Part shown: positions 24,260 through 33,037 of the stretch, piece after piece
Layout: each line of letters starts with the position of its first letter
Numbering within the stretch: the stretch's first letter is position 1
Source of the DNA: Roseisalinus antarcticus
Lineage (GTDB): Bacteria > Pseudomonadota > Alphaproteobacteria > Rhodobacterales > Rhodobacteraceae
DNA: 64,000 nucleotides
Direction of reading: 5' to 3'
NCBI RefSeq assembly: GCF_900172355.1
Contig: NZ_FWFZ01000008.1
Location: 1 to 64,000, forward strand
Program-made: the position numbers and the translations under genes
Notes under the pieces: generated by a model
Seen by the model: the letters and a program-made list of their open reading frames with translations, nothing else
What the model was told of the DNA's origin: nothing
Databases searched by the model: none

Positions 24260-25396
24260 GTGACAGCGAGACGCTTGCGCCTGACACGGGGCGTGGCCCT
24301 TCTTGCCGCGGTGGCCCTGACGGCCGCCTGCGGCCTTCCGCGGTCCGGGCCAACCCGCGGCGAAATTTTCGACGGATCGGTGCTGCAGCAGGGGGATGCC
24401 TTCGTCCTCGTGGTCACGGATCGCGTCAATTCGATTGCCAGCGTCGCCCCGGCGCTGGGGTTCTCGTCGGAGTTTCTCAACGCGGGCCTCGTCGGCTCGG
24501 ACATCATCAACCCCGGCGACACGCTGGGCCTGACGATCTGGGAGAACGTGAGCGACGGCCTGCTGGTCCCCACCGGCCAGAACGCGACCGTTCTGGACGA
24601 GGTGCAGGTCGACGGCGCCGGCTTCATCTTCGTGCCCTACGCGGGCCGCATCCGCGCCGCCGGCAACACGCCCGACCGCATCCGCCAGATCATCACCGAA
24701 CGGCTGGGCGACCAGACCCCCGATCCCCAGGTTCAGGTGCGCCGCCTGGCCGGCGACGGCGCGACCGTGTCGGTCGTAGGGGCCGTGGGCACCCAGGGCG
24801 TCTATGCGATCGAGCGGCCGACCCGGACCCTCAGCCAGATGCTGGCGCGGGCGGGCGGCGTCGCCGTCGAGCCCGAGATCGCCCGCGTCACCGTCAGCCG
24901 CGGCGGCCATACCGGCGACGTCTGGTTCAGCGACGTCTACGCGGCCCAGAACGACATCGCCCTGCGCAGCGGCGACCGGATCCTGGTCGAGGCCGACACC
25001 CGCTCCTTCACCGCGCTCGGCGCGACCGGCGCCCAAAGCCGCGTACCCTTCGAGAGCCAGACCATCAGCGCCATCGAGGCCATCGCCCAGGTCGGCGGCC
25101 TCAATCCCGCGCTGGCCGACCCGACCGGCGTCTTCATCCTGCGCAACGAGCCCGAGGCCATCACCGAGCAGCTGGTGGGCGAAGAGCTGACCGGCACCCA
25201 GCGCGTGGTCTACGTGCTCGACCTCACCCGGCCCAACGGGCTGTTCTTCGCGCGCGATTTCGCGATCCGCGACGGGGACACGGTCTATGTGACCGAAGCG
25301 CCCTTCACCCAGTTCAACAAGGCGATCTCGGCGCTGACCGGCTCGCTGAACTCCGTGGGTGCAGCGACGAACGCCGCGGCCAACGTCGGTCAATGA
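24260..25396 (+). CDS. Capsule polysaccharide export outer-membrane lipoprotein (Wza/KpsD-like)
   Basis: A 378-residue polysaccharide export protein of the Wza/KpsD class. From the GTG at 24260 (AGGAG 8 nt upstream) a signal peptide ends in lipobox LTAAC (Cys24). PES and SLBB domains follow: VDGAGFIFVPYAGRIRAAGN around 115-135 and VSVVGAVGTQGVYAIERP then LARAGGVAVEPEIARVTV near 175-215, the SLBB strands. The C-terminus is FAIRDGDTVYVTEAPFTQFN. It would form the outer-membrane channel for capsule export. It is adjacent to kpsC (2-base gap), as in ABC-dependent capsule loci. An earlier GTG at 24209 adds an unneeded leader. Confidence 0.88.
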   Translation: MTARRLRLTRGVALLAAVALTAACGLPRSGPTRGEIFDGSVLQQGDAFVLVVTDRVNSIASVAPALGFSSEFLNAGLVGSDIINPGDTLGLTIWENVSDGLLVPTGQNATVLDEVQVDGAGFIFVPYAGRIRAAGNTPDRIRQIITERLGDQTPDPQVQVRRLAGDGATVSVVGAVGTQGVYAIERPTRTLSQMLARAGGVAVEPEIARVTVSRGGHTGDVWFSDVYAAQNDIALRSGDRILVEADTRSFTALGATGAQSRVPFESQTISAIEAIAQVGGLNPALADPTGVFILRNEPEAITEQLVGEELTGTQRVVYVLDLTRPNGLFFARDFAIRDGDTVYVTEAPFTQFNKAISALTGSLNSVGAATNAAANVGQ

Positions 25397-25397
25397 T

Positions 25398-27416
25398 GTG
25401 GCGGGCGCGGGCGACCCCCGGCGCCTCTATGTCTACAACGGCGGATTCCTGACGCAAGGACGGGTCCGCCGTATCCTCTCGCTCTCGGGCTATGACATCC
25501 GTATCGGCGCCCCCGGCCCGGGCGACCTGGTGGGCGTCTGGGGCCAGTCGCCCACCGCGCCCAGGGGCGAGGCCGTGGCCGCCCGCCGCGACGCGCCCGT
25601 CCTGCGGGTCGAGGACGCCTTCCTGCGCTCGGTCCTGCCGGGTCGGGCGGGGGGCGGGCCCGGCCTCGGCCTGCATCTCGACCTCTCGGGGGTGCATTTC
25701 GACGCCGCCACCGTCAGCGACCTGGAGCGTCTGTGCGCCGAGGCGCCGCTCGACGACACCGTCCTGCTTGACCGCGCCCGCAGCGGCATCGCCGACCTCC
25801 GGCGGCTGCATCTGACGAAATACACCGGGTTCGACCCCGACACGCCGGTGCCCGACCCCGGCTACGTGCTGGTGATCGACCAGACCGAGGGCGATGCCAG
25901 CGTCCGTGCCAGCCGCGGCGGCCGCAACAGCTTTCTGGAGCTGATGATGCTCGCCCGCGAAGAGCATCCCGGCGCCCGTCTCGTTGTCAAATCCCACCCC
26001 GAGACCGCCACCGGCCACCGTCCGGGCCACATCACGGCCGCGGATCTGCGCCCGGGCGAGGCGCTGCTGACCGACGCGGTCTCGCCCTGGCACCTGATGG
26101 AGGGGGCGGTCGGTGTCTATACCCTGTCCTCGCAACTGGGGTTCGAGGCGATCCTGGCCGGGCACCGGCCCGTGGTCACCGGCCAGCCGTTCTACATGGG
26201 TTGGGGGCTGACCGACGACCGCCAGCCGCTCGACCGCCGGCAGCGCCGGCTGACCCGGGCCCAGCTCTTCGCCGCGGCGATGATCCTCTATCCGGTCTGG
26301 TACGATCCGTTCCGCGACCAGCTCTGTTCCTTCGAGGACGCGCTGATGCTGCTGGACGCCGACACCCGCGCCTGGCGCGACGACTGCAAGGGCTGGACCG
26401 CCACCGGGATGCGCCTGTGGAAGCGCAAGCCCCTGCGCGATGTCTTCGGCCGCACCCGCTCGATCCGCTATGTCGAGCAGCCCGCCCAGGCCATCGCCAG
26501 GGCCGGGGACACGCGGCTGATGGTCTGGGCCGGCAAATGTACGCCAGAGCTCGACGCCGCCGGCGCGGTCCGTGTCGAGGACGGCTTTCTGCGCTCGCGC
26601 GGGCTTGGCGCGGACCTGATCGCGCCGCTCAGCCTCGTGCTCGACGATCTGGGCATCTACTACGACCCCATCCGCGAAAGCCGCCTCGACCGGCTGATCG
26701 CGGCCTCGGGCGGCCTGTCGGAGGGTGCGCGCGCCCGTGCGGCGCGGCTGATCCGGCGTCTGACGGCCGAGGGCGTGGGCAAGTACAACCTGGGCGGCGC
26801 GGGGTTGCCCCAGGGTCTGCCGGTGGGGCTGCGGATCCTGGTGCCGGGGCAGGTGGAGGATGACGCCTCGATCCGCCTCGGGGCCACCAATGTGGGCACC
26901 AACCGCGCGCTGCTCGCGGCGGCCCGGGCGGCCAACCCGGCGGCGGTGATCCTCTACAAACCCCACCCGGACGTGGAGGCCGGCCTGCGGGACGGCGCCG
27001 TGCCCGATGCCGACAGCCTCGCCGACGCGGTGCTGCACCGGACCGACGCGATGGCGGCGCTGGCGGCGGTGGACGAGGTCTGGACCATGACATCCACCCT
27101 GGGGTTCGAGGCGCTGCTGCGCGGCAAGCGGGTGGTCTGCCTCGGGCGGCCGTTCTATGCGGGCTGGGGGCTGACCGAGGATCGCGGCGGCGGCGTGCCC
27201 CACCGCCGGGCGCGGCCCGACCTCCTGGCGCTCGCCCATGCGGCGCTGATCGACTATCCGCGCTATTTCGACCCGGTCACGCGCCGGCCCTGCCCGGTGC
27301 AGGTCGCCGTGGACCGGCTGATCTCGGGGGAGATTCCCCGGCCTTCGCGCTGGAACCGCGGCCTTGCCAAGGCGCAGGGGGCGCTGGCGGGCCACGCCTG
27401 GCTCTGGCGCCGCTAG
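25398..27416 (+). CDS. kpsC: Capsule biosynthesis protein KpsC-like (tandem Kdo transferase)
   Basis: About 672 residues. KpsC carries two homologous domains and transfers the alternating beta-Kdo residues of the capsule linker, working with KpsS. Duplication is visible: RVEDAFLRSVLPGRAGG and LTKYTGFDPD in the first half mirror VRVEDGFLRSRGLGAD and VGKYNLGG in the second; each half ends with a glycan-binding motif (PFYMGWGLTDDR and PFYAGWGLTEDR). The GTG at 25398 is preferred; an in-phase GTG at 25359 inside the preceding gene is the alternative. It follows the kpsD-like gene by one base and probably shares its transcript. Confidence 0.9.
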   Translation: MAGAGDPRRLYVYNGGFLTQGRVRRILSLSGYDIRIGAPGPGDLVGVWGQSPTAPRGEAVAARRDAPVLRVEDAFLRSVLPGRAGGGPGLGLHLDLSGVHFDAATVSDLERLCAEAPLDDTVLLDRARSGIADLRRLHLTKYTGFDPDTPVPDPGYVLVIDQTEGDASVRASRGGRNSFLELMMLAREEHPGARLVVKSHPETATGHRPGHITAADLRPGEALLTDAVSPWHLMEGAVGVYTLSSQLGFEAILAGHRPVVTGQPFYMGWGLTDDRQPLDRRQRRLTRAQLFAAAMILYPVWYDPFRDQLCSFEDALMLLDADTRAWRDDCKGWTATGMRLWKRKPLRDVFGRTRSIRYVEQPAQAIARAGDTRLMVWAGKCTPELDAAGAVRVEDGFLRSRGLGADLIAPLSLVLDDLGIYYDPIRESRLDRLIAASGGLSEGARARAARLIRRLTAEGVGKYNLGGAGLPQGLPVGLRILVPGQVEDDASIRLGATNVGTNRALLAAARAANPAAVILYKPHPDVEAGLRDGAVPDADSLADAVLHRTDAMAALAAVDEVWTMTSTLGFEALLRGKRVVCLGRPFYAGWGLTEDRGGGVPHRRARPDLLALAHAALIDYPRYFDPVTRRPCPVQVAVDRLISGEIPRPSRWNRGLAKAQGALAGHAWLWRR

Positions 27417-27480
27417 CCGGTCCCCGCATGGGCCAGCGGCGGCGCGTCCCGCCGGGCGACCGGTCCGGCCGGGCCGCCTG

Positions 27481-27789
27481 TCAGGGCGGCGTCACCTCGA
27501 TCTCCTGGCGCAGCCGGCCCGAGGCGCGGTCATAGATCAGGATCTGGTCGCCGGTGGTGACCACCGCGAACCAGTCCGACCCCTGAGTGAAGGCGAAGGG
27601 CGTCGCGCCCGCGGGCAAGACGATCCGATCGGGCAGCGGCAAAGGGTCCGCGTTGAGTCGGATGACAAGCGCCGCGATCAGCACTAGAAACCCTCCGATC
27701 ATCACCATCGTCAGCACGGTGACCAGCCGTCTCAGGCTGTTCAGGTGCGGCGGCAGCTTGCCGTCGTCGTCTTCAGGAGCCCCGTTCAT
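27481..27789 (-). CDS. Small membrane-anchored protein, DUF6476-like
   Basis: A 102-residue protein with one membrane helix near residues 24-43 (TVLTMVMIGGFLVLIAALVI), an N-terminal acidic tail and a soluble C-terminal domain ending ILIYDRASGRLRQEIEVTPP. I recognise it as resembling the DUF6476 family of Rhodobacterales; function unknown. Its start codon overlaps that of the divergent pseudouridine synthase gene: the two ATGs share the four-base CATG at 27787-27790, so there is no intergenic space and each promoter must lie inside the other gene. Confidence 0.8.
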   Translation of the reverse strand: MNGAPEDDDGKLPPHLNSLRRLVTVLTMVMIGGFLVLIAALVIRLNADPLPLPDRIVLPAGATPFAFTQGSDWFAVVTTGDQILIYDRASGRLRQEIEVTPP

Positions 27790-28813
27790 GCCGCCCTCTC
27801 TCGTCACTTTCCGGATCCGCCCCGATCCGCCGCCCCGTCTTGATAAGGCGCTGGCGCGGGATGTGCCAGCCGAGGCCGCGCTATCGCGGTCGCGCCTGGC
27901 CCGGATCATCCCCGAGGGCGCGGTGCGGGTGAACGGCGTGATCGTGACCGACCTCAAGGCCCGCGTGGGCGTCGGCGACGCGGTCGAGATCGCCCTCGAC
28001 ATGGCCGAGCCCAGCCACATGGGCGCCGAGGCCATCCCCCTCGACATCCGCCATGAGGACGCCGAGATCATCGTCGTGAACAAGGCCGCCGGGATGGTCG
28101 TCCACCCCGCGCCCGGCACCCCCGACGGGACCCTGGTCAACGCGCTGATCCACCATTGCGGAGAGAGCCTCTCGGGCGTCGGCGGCGAACGTCGCCCCGG
28201 CATCGTGCACCGGATCGACAAGGACACCACCGGCCTTCTGGTGGCGGCCAAGACCGACCGCGCCCACCACGGCCTGCAATTGCAATTCGAGGCGCATACC
28301 GCCGAGCGGCGCTATCTCGCGCTCTGTTTCGGCCTGCCGGACCCGGGCGATCCGCGGATCCGCGGCGTGCGCGGCACCTCGTTCGAGCCGGGCGGCGTGC
28401 TCAAGATCCAGACCGAGCTTGCCCGCCACAAGACCGACCGTCAGCGGCAGGCTGTGGTCTGGTCCGGCGGGCGCCACGCCACGACCCGGGCCCGGGTGCT
28501 CGAACCCTTCGGCGCACCGCCCGTCGCGGCCTTGCTGGAATGCCAGCTGGAAACCGGGCGCACCCATCAGATCCGGGTGCACATGGCCCATGTCGGCCAC
28601 GGCCTGATCGGCGATCCGGTCTATGGCGGACGGCGCAAGCTGTCCCGGACCGCGACCTCTCAGGCGGCCCGAGACGCGGTCGCGGCCTTCCCGCGCCAGG
28701 CCCTGCACGCCGCCACGCTGGGCTTTCGCCACCCGGTCACGGGCGAAATGCTGAAATTCGTCGCCGAAATGCCGCAAGACATGCAGGAACTCTGCGACAT
28801 TCTGCGCGTTTAA
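27788..28813 (+). CDS. rluD: RluD-type 23S rRNA pseudouridine synthase
   Basis: A 341-residue RluA-family pseudouridine synthase; RluD homologues modify uridines of helix 69 in 23S rRNA. The S4-like RNA-binding domain occupies the N-terminus (LARIIPEGAVRVNG), and the catalytic signature HRIDKDTTGLLVAA holds Asp144. Downstream are RYLALC, LECQLETGRTHQIRVHMAHV and GDPVYGG, all conserved. ATG 27788 overlaps the divergent small-protein start. It is followed by the rpoH promoter region. RluD rather than RluA/RluC is inferred from the S4 domain and length; specificity should be treated as likely, not certain. Confidence 0.92.
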   Translation: MPPSLVTFRIRPDPPPRLDKALARDVPAEAALSRSRLARIIPEGAVRVNGVIVTDLKARVGVGDAVEIALDMAEPSHMGAEAIPLDIRHEDAEIIVVNKAAGMVVHPAPGTPDGTLVNALIHHCGESLSGVGGERRPGIVHRIDKDTTGLLVAAKTDRAHHGLQLQFEAHTAERRYLALCFGLPDPGDPRIRGVRGTSFEPGGVLKIQTELARHKTDRQRQAVVWSGGRHATTRARVLEPFGAPPVAALLECQLETGRTHQIRVHMAHVGHGLIGDPVYGGRRKLSRTATSQAARDAVAAFPRQALHAATLGFRHPVTGEMLKFVAEMPQDMQELCDILRV

Positions 28814-28913
28814 CCTGCAATACACATACACATGTGCGGGAGCGCGCTGTCATGGGGGTATGACCCATTGCATGGTGCGTTAATGTCCGCGTAAGAAAAC
28901 TGAACTACCGAGT

Positions 28914-28942
28914 CTTGAACAGGTCCGATAGCGCGACCATAT
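28914..28942 (+). promoter_or_regulatory. Sigma-32-type promoter of rpoH
   Basis: CTTGAA at 28914-28919 and CCATAT centred at 28937-28942 with a 17-base spacer match the RpoH promoter pattern (CTTGAA ... CCCATNT), 37-40 bases upstream of the rpoH start. This implies autoregulation of the heat-shock sigma factor. Confidence 0.7.
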
Positions 28943-28978
28943 CCATGTTAACCCCATATACATTGGGAGGGGACAGAC

Positions 28979-29875
28979 ATGACAACATATGCAAATCTTC
29001 CGGCGCCGACGCCGGAACAGGGCCTGAACAGATACCTTCAGGAGATCCGTCGCTTTCCGATGTTGGAGCCGGAGCAGGAATACATGCTCGCCAAGCGTTG
29101 GGTCGACCACGAGGATACCGACGCCGCCCACCAGATGGTGACCTCGCACCTGCGCCTCGCGGCCAAGATCGCCATGGGCTATCGCGGCTACGGCCTGCCC
29201 CAGGCCGAAGTGATCTCGGAGGCGAACGTCGGCCTGATGCAGGCGGTCAAGCGCTTCGACCCCGAAAAGGGGTTCCGCCTTGCGACCTACGCGATGTGGT
29301 GGATTCGCGCCTCGATCCAGGAATACATCCTGCGGTCCTGGAGCTTGGTGAAGCTCGGCACGACGTCGGCGCAGAAGAAGCTGTTCTTCAACCTGCGCAA
29401 GGCCAAGGCCCGCATCGGTGCGCTCGAAGAGGGCGACCTGCGGCCCGAGAACGTCAAGCAGATCGCCACGGATCTCGGCGTGACCGAGGCCGAGGTCGTG
29501 TCGATGAACCGCCGCATGTCGGGGGGCGATGCCTCGCTGAACGCGATGATCGGCTCCGAGGGTGACAGCGCGACGCAATGGCAGGATTGGCTGGAGGACG
29601 AGGACGCCAACACCGCCAGCGACTACGAGGAGCGGGACGAGCTGACCGCCCGGCGCGAGCTTCTGGCGCAGGCGATGGAGGTGCTCAACGACCGCGAAAA
29701 GGACATCCTCGTGCAGCGTCGCCTGCAGGACGAGGTGGTCACGCTCGAGGATCTGTCGGGCCAGTACGACGTCAGCCGCGAGCGGATCCGCCAGATCGAG
29801 GTGCGGGCCTTCGAGAAGCTGCAGAAGCGCATGACCGAGCTTGCCCGCGAAACCGGGATGTTGGCCAGCGCCTGA
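28979..29875 (+). CDS. rpoH: RNA polymerase sigma factor RpoH (sigma-32)
   Basis: A 298-residue heat-shock sigma factor. Region 2 includes ISEANVGLMQAVKRFDPEKG and the RpoH-box region ATYAMWWIRASIQEYILRSW with KLGTTSAQKKLFFNLRKAK. Region 4.2 holds the [23 protein letters not shown]. Length and order match RpoH of alphaproteobacteria. The ATG at 28979 is preceded by GGGAGGGG. A sigma-32-type promoter lies directly upstream. The gene is monocistronic, closing at a long stem-loop (29958-29993). Confidence 0.97.
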   Translation: MTTYANLPAPTPEQGLNRYLQEIRRFPMLEPEQEYMLAKRWVDHEDTDAAHQMVTSHLRLAAKIAMGYRGYGLPQAEVISEANVGLMQAVKRFDPEKGFRLATYAMWWIRASIQEYILRSWSLVKLGTTSAQKKLFFNLRKAKARIGALEEGDLRPENVKQIATDLGVTEAEVVSMNRRMSGGDASLNAMIGSEGDSATQWQDWLEDEDANTASDYEERDELTARRELLAQAMEVLNDREKDILVQRRLQDEVVTLEDLSGQYDVSRERIRQIEVRAFEKLQKRMTELARETGMLASA

Positions 29876-29957
29876 GGAGGTCCTGCGCCACCGGCCGCCG
29901 ACAGCCCCGAAACCGACGCGCCGCCCCGCGCCGACCGGGCGCCGCGGCCTTCAAATC

Positions 29958-29993
29958 GCCACCGCCCTCGCTGAGCTGAGCGAGGGCGGTGGC
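29958..29993 (+). terminator. Strong stem-loop after rpoH
   Basis: GCCACCGCCCTCGCT (29958-29972) and AGCGAGGGCGGTGGC (29979-29993) are perfect complements with a 6-base loop (GAGCTG), 83 bases after the rpoH stop. Only a weak T tract follows, so it may also serve the convergent gene as a shared boundary. Confidence 0.7.
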
Positions 29994-30057
29994 GTTCGGC
30001 ATATGGCCACCGCGGGCGGGGCGGCGGATTGCGCGGAACCCGGCTGTCCGACCCGGG

Positions 30058-30858
30058 CTAGACCCGCAGGCTGAGCGGGCAGTGGTCCGACACCTCCGGG
30101 TCGCGGATCACTTCGAACCGCGCCACGGCGTCTTCGCGGTCGATCAGCATGTAGTCGGCGAACCGCCCGGGCTTGCCGTAGTGCGAGGTGCGCGTGCTCT
30201 CGAAGCCCCGCGCGGTCACCAGATCGGTCATGCCGCTACCTGCCAGGATCGCCAGCGTTTCGCTGTCGGGCTCCACGTTGAAATCGCCGCAGATCACCGT
30301 GAGGTCGTCGGGCGCGGCGACCTGGCGCGACAGCTCCAGCAGCCTCTGCGCCTGGGCCTTGCGCTCGGGCGTGTCCATCTTGCCGGCCAGATCCCGCAAC
30401 CCGTGCATATGGGTGACGCTGACGGCGCGGCCCGCCTCATGATCCCAGACCCGCACCCCGTGGGCACTGCGAGAGCGGGGGTGAGCGCCGAAGCCGACGG
30501 CAGAGTAATCCTTGTGAACGAAGCCCTGCGCCTGGCCGATGATCGGCAGGGACCGGTGCACGAAGGTCGCAAGGCCCCATTGCGACGGGATCGACACGTC
30601 CCCGTCCCAAAGCTCGCCCTGCGCGGCGGGACAAAAGACCGCCACGTGCTCCGGCAGCGCAGAGGCCACGTCGCGAAAGAGGTTCGCCCGTTGGAGCAGG
30701 ATGTGATCGCCATCGCGGTAGGTCAGCCAATCCTGCGCCGACGACGGGCTGTGAATGACCTCCTGCAGGCACAGGATATCGGGCGCCGCTTCGGCCAGAT
30801 AGGGCAGCAGCGCCGCATGAAGCGTGCCGCCCCAGCCGTTCAGACACATGATCTCCAT
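30058..30858 (-). CDS. Endonuclease/exonuclease/phosphatase family protein
   Basis: A 266-residue Mg-dependent phosphodiesterase of the EEP superfamily (DNase I / inositol phosphatase fold). Diagnostic residues: ILCLQEV (Glu metal ligand) near residue 30, GDFNVEPDSET near 193, and SDHCPL (Asp-His) at the C-terminus. The substrate is unknown. The ATG at 30858 begins MEIMCLNGWGG and is preferred over an upstream in-phase start at 30915, which has no conserved sequence. No signal peptide is evident. Confidence 0.85.
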   Translation of the reverse strand: MEIMCLNGWGGTLHAALLPYLAEAAPDILCLQEVIHSPSSAQDWLTYRDGDHILLQRANLFRDVASALPEHVAVFCPAAQGELWDGDVSIPSQWGLATFVHRSLPIIGQAQGFVHKDYSAVGFGAHPRSRSAHGVRVWDHEAGRAVSVTHMHGLRDLAGKMDTPERKAQAQRLLELSRQVAAPDDLTVICGDFNVEPDSETLAILAGSGMTDLVTARGFESTRTSHYGKPGRFADYMLIDREDAVARFEVIRDPEVSDHCPLSLRV

Positions 30859-31022
30859 GACGCGCACCGTCCTCCCCCGGGGGCTAGTTCTCGCCGCGAT
30901 GGCGACAAGAGGCAAGATGCGCCCGAGGCGGGCGGTTGTCCTGCGGGCGGTTGTCCTGGGCGCGGTTGTCCGGGCGCCGGCGGTGTTGCGCGAACCGCCG
31001 GCGCAACGTGCGTATTCCCCAC

Positions 31023-31060
31023 GGGGAAGGTCGGGGAAGGTCGGGGAAGGTGGGGAAGGT
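31023..31060. repeat. Short tandem repeat (GGGGAAGGTC)
   Basis: About four imperfect copies of the 9-10 base unit GGGGAAGGTC. It lies in the 218-base spacer between two minus-strand genes, which otherwise contains a GC-rich Gly/Val-like low-complexity stretch (GCGGGCGGTTGTCCT repeated near 30927) and no gene. Confidence 0.85.
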
Positions 31061-31076
31061 TGGCGAAGGGGATGCG

Positions 31077-31931
31077 TCAGTCCGGGCGCTCGCGCGGGGC
31101 GAAGGTGCCCAGGTGTTCGATCCTGTAGCCCTGCGGATAGGTCGCGCGGCGCTTGGTGGTGATCAGCCGGGGGCGCCGCCGGGCGGGCAGCCAGCGCAGG
31201 ACCCGGGCCCGCCCGCGCAGGCCCGCCACGGCGAGCCGCTCCAGCCAGCGAGGCGGATCGGCAAAGCCCATGGCGTCCCGCAGCGGCCGATCGCAGAGCG
31301 CGTGCACGACCGGCCGGCCCAGCGGCGCCAGGAAACGCGGCAGATAGAAGCCCAGAAGCAGGTCGCGGGTGGTGCCGCCGATCTCGGCATTGCTCTCGGC
31401 AAAGCGGAAATGCGCGGCCTCATAGGCCCGGTTGAGCGCGTCGAATCCGGCGATCGTCTCGGGCAGGTCGGAGATCCCCATGCGTGTCCCGAGGGCGCGG
31501 TAGTAGTTGAGCCCGGCCAGCTTTTCCGCCTCGGTCAGGGGCCGCTTGCCGAACCGGTCGATCCAGCGGAGAGGCTCCATCACGAAGGTCGAGAGGACGT
31601 AGCGCATGTCGTCGTTCGAGATCCGGAACCGGCCGTGCATGGCGTTCATCCGGGCGATGGCGGCGCGGCCGCGGTCGCTGTCCTGCCCGTGCTCGCCGAT
31701 CTCGGCCAGGATCAGCTCGGTATCGTCATAGCGCTTGCGGGGGCGCTGGCCGAACTCTCCGGTGCGCGACAGCAGGGCCGAGATCGACGGCACGGCATAT
31801 GTCCGGAAGAGCGCGAATTGCAGAGCCTTTTCAATGTCCCAGGCAAACTCATAGGCGCCCAGCAGATAGCCGATCCGCTCAAAGTCGGTGGCGGGGTCGA
31901 GCCCGGCGATCTCGCGTGCATACCTGGACAT
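31077..31931 (-). CDS. MpaB-type oxygenase family protein (DUF2236-like)
   Basis: A 284-residue helical protein resembling the DUF2236/oxygenase MpaB family (related to latex-clearing and mycophenolic-acid oxygenases). Conserved features: DIEKALQFALFRTYAVPSIS near residue 32, MNAMHGRFRISNDDMRYVLS near 95 and DRFGKRPLTEAEKLAGLNYY near 125. The histidine and arginine in these blocks are likely haem-coordinating in the family, but a haem site is not proven here. The ATG at 31931 is followed by SRYAREIAGLDP. It is divergent from the dehydrogenase gene at 32038. Confidence 0.75.
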   Translation of the reverse strand: MSRYAREIAGLDPATDFERIGYLLGAYEFAWDIEKALQFALFRTYAVPSISALLSRTGEFGQRPRKRYDDTELILAEIGEHGQDSDRGRAAIARMNAMHGRFRISNDDMRYVLSTFVMEPLRWIDRFGKRPLTEAEKLAGLNYYRALGTRMGISDLPETIAGFDALNRAYEAAHFRFAESNAEIGGTTRDLLLGFYLPRFLAPLGRPVVHALCDRPLRDAMGFADPPRWLERLAVAGLRGRARVLRWLPARRRPRLITTKRRATYPQGYRIEHLGTFAPRERPD

Positions 31932-32037
31932 GGCGGCAGTATCGTGAGCGGTGCGCGGCGCGTCCAGCCCGCCCGGGGGGTTTCCTTGGGGCGCGATCTG
32001 GCGTTGTGTGGCGGCAACGAAAAGAAGGAGCCTGAAC

Positions 32038-33009
32038 ATGACCGACACGATCCGCTGGGGCGTTCTTGGGGCCGCCGAGTTTGCCCGCAATCACATGGCG
32101 CGGGCGATCCACGCCGCCGAGGGCGCGGAATTCGCAGCACTGGCCACCTCGTCGCCCGAGAAAGCGAAGGGATTTCAGGCGTTTGCCCCGGGGATCCGGT
32201 TGCATGACAGCTATGAGGCGCTGTTGGCCGACCCCGAGATCGACGCGGTTTACGTGCCTCTGCCGAACCATCTGCACGTGGAATGGGCGCTGAAGGCGCT
32301 GGAGGCGGGCAAGCATGTGCTGGTGGAAAAGCCGCTGGGGCTGAAGGCCGGGGATTTCGACGCGGTGATCGCGCGGCGGGACGCAACCGGGCTACTGGCG
32401 GCGGAGGCCTTCATGATCGTGCATCACCCGCAGTTCCAGCGGGCCCGCCAGCTGGTCCAGGACGGGGCGATTGGCGATCTGGTGCTGGTGGATACGGTCT
32501 TCAGCTACGACAACCGCGACGGCGGCAACATCCGCAACCGGCCCGAGACCGGCGGCGGCGGGCTGCCCGACATCGGGGTCTATGCCATCGGTTCGGCGCG
32601 GTTCGTGACCGGGCAGGAGCCGGTGACGATCACCCATGCCGGGCTGCGGTTCGAGAACGATGTCGACGTGCTGGCGCAGATCACGGCGGATTTTCCGGGC
32701 TTCGTCTATTCGGGCATGGTGTCGATGCGGGCCGCGCCCCGGCAGTCCCTTGCGTTCCACGGGGAGCGGGGGGTGCTGACCCTGACCTGCCCCTACAATG
32801 CCAACGTCTTCGACGTGGCCAGCCTGCGGCTGGAGACCGAGGCGGGAACGGTCGTGACCGAGCGCTGGCCCGCCGTGGATCAATACGTGCTTCAGGTGGA
32901 GGCCTTCGGCCGGGCGGTGCGCGGCGAGGAGGCTTTTGCCTGCCCGCTGGAGTTCAGCCGCGGCACGCAGGCGATGATCGACATGGTTTTTGCGGCCGCG
33001 AGCCGGTAA
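32038..33009 (+). CDS. Gfo/Idh/MocA family oxidoreductase
   Basis: A 323-residue NAD(P)-dependent sugar/polyol dehydrogenase-like protein. The Rossmann N-terminus is IRWGVLGAAEFARNH; the family motif EKPLGL is present near residue 101 with the catalytic Lys. The second domain has GGGGLPDIGVYAI and the usual beta-sheet region. The substrate is unassigned. The ATG at 32038 is preceded by AAGAAGGAG. The next gene is about 28 bases downstream on the same strand and may be co-transcribed. Confidence 0.9.
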   Translation: MTDTIRWGVLGAAEFARNHMARAIHAAEGAEFAALATSSPEKAKGFQAFAPGIRLHDSYEALLADPEIDAVYVPLPNHLHVEWALKALEAGKHVLVEKPLGLKAGDFDAVIARRDATGLLAAEAFMIVHHPQFQRARQLVQDGAIGDLVLVDTVFSYDNRDGGNIRNRPETGGGGLPDIGVYAIGSARFVTGQEPVTITHAGLRFENDVDVLAQITADFPGFVYSGMVSMRAAPRQSLAFHGERGVLTLTCPYNANVFDVASLRLETEAGTVVTERWPAVDQYVLQVEAFGRAVRGEEAFACPLEFSRGTQAMIDMVFAAASR

Positions 33010-33037
33010 TCTGGCCGGGTGCAGAGGGAGACCGGGA

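Noticed and set aside
25314-27395. 693-residue minus-strand frame opposite kpsC
   Set aside because: It mirrors kpsC over its whole length; kpsC has the recognisable duplicated motifs.
31023-31060. Possible CRISPR-like repeat
   Set aside because: Units are 9-10 bases with no spacers; simple tandem repeat.
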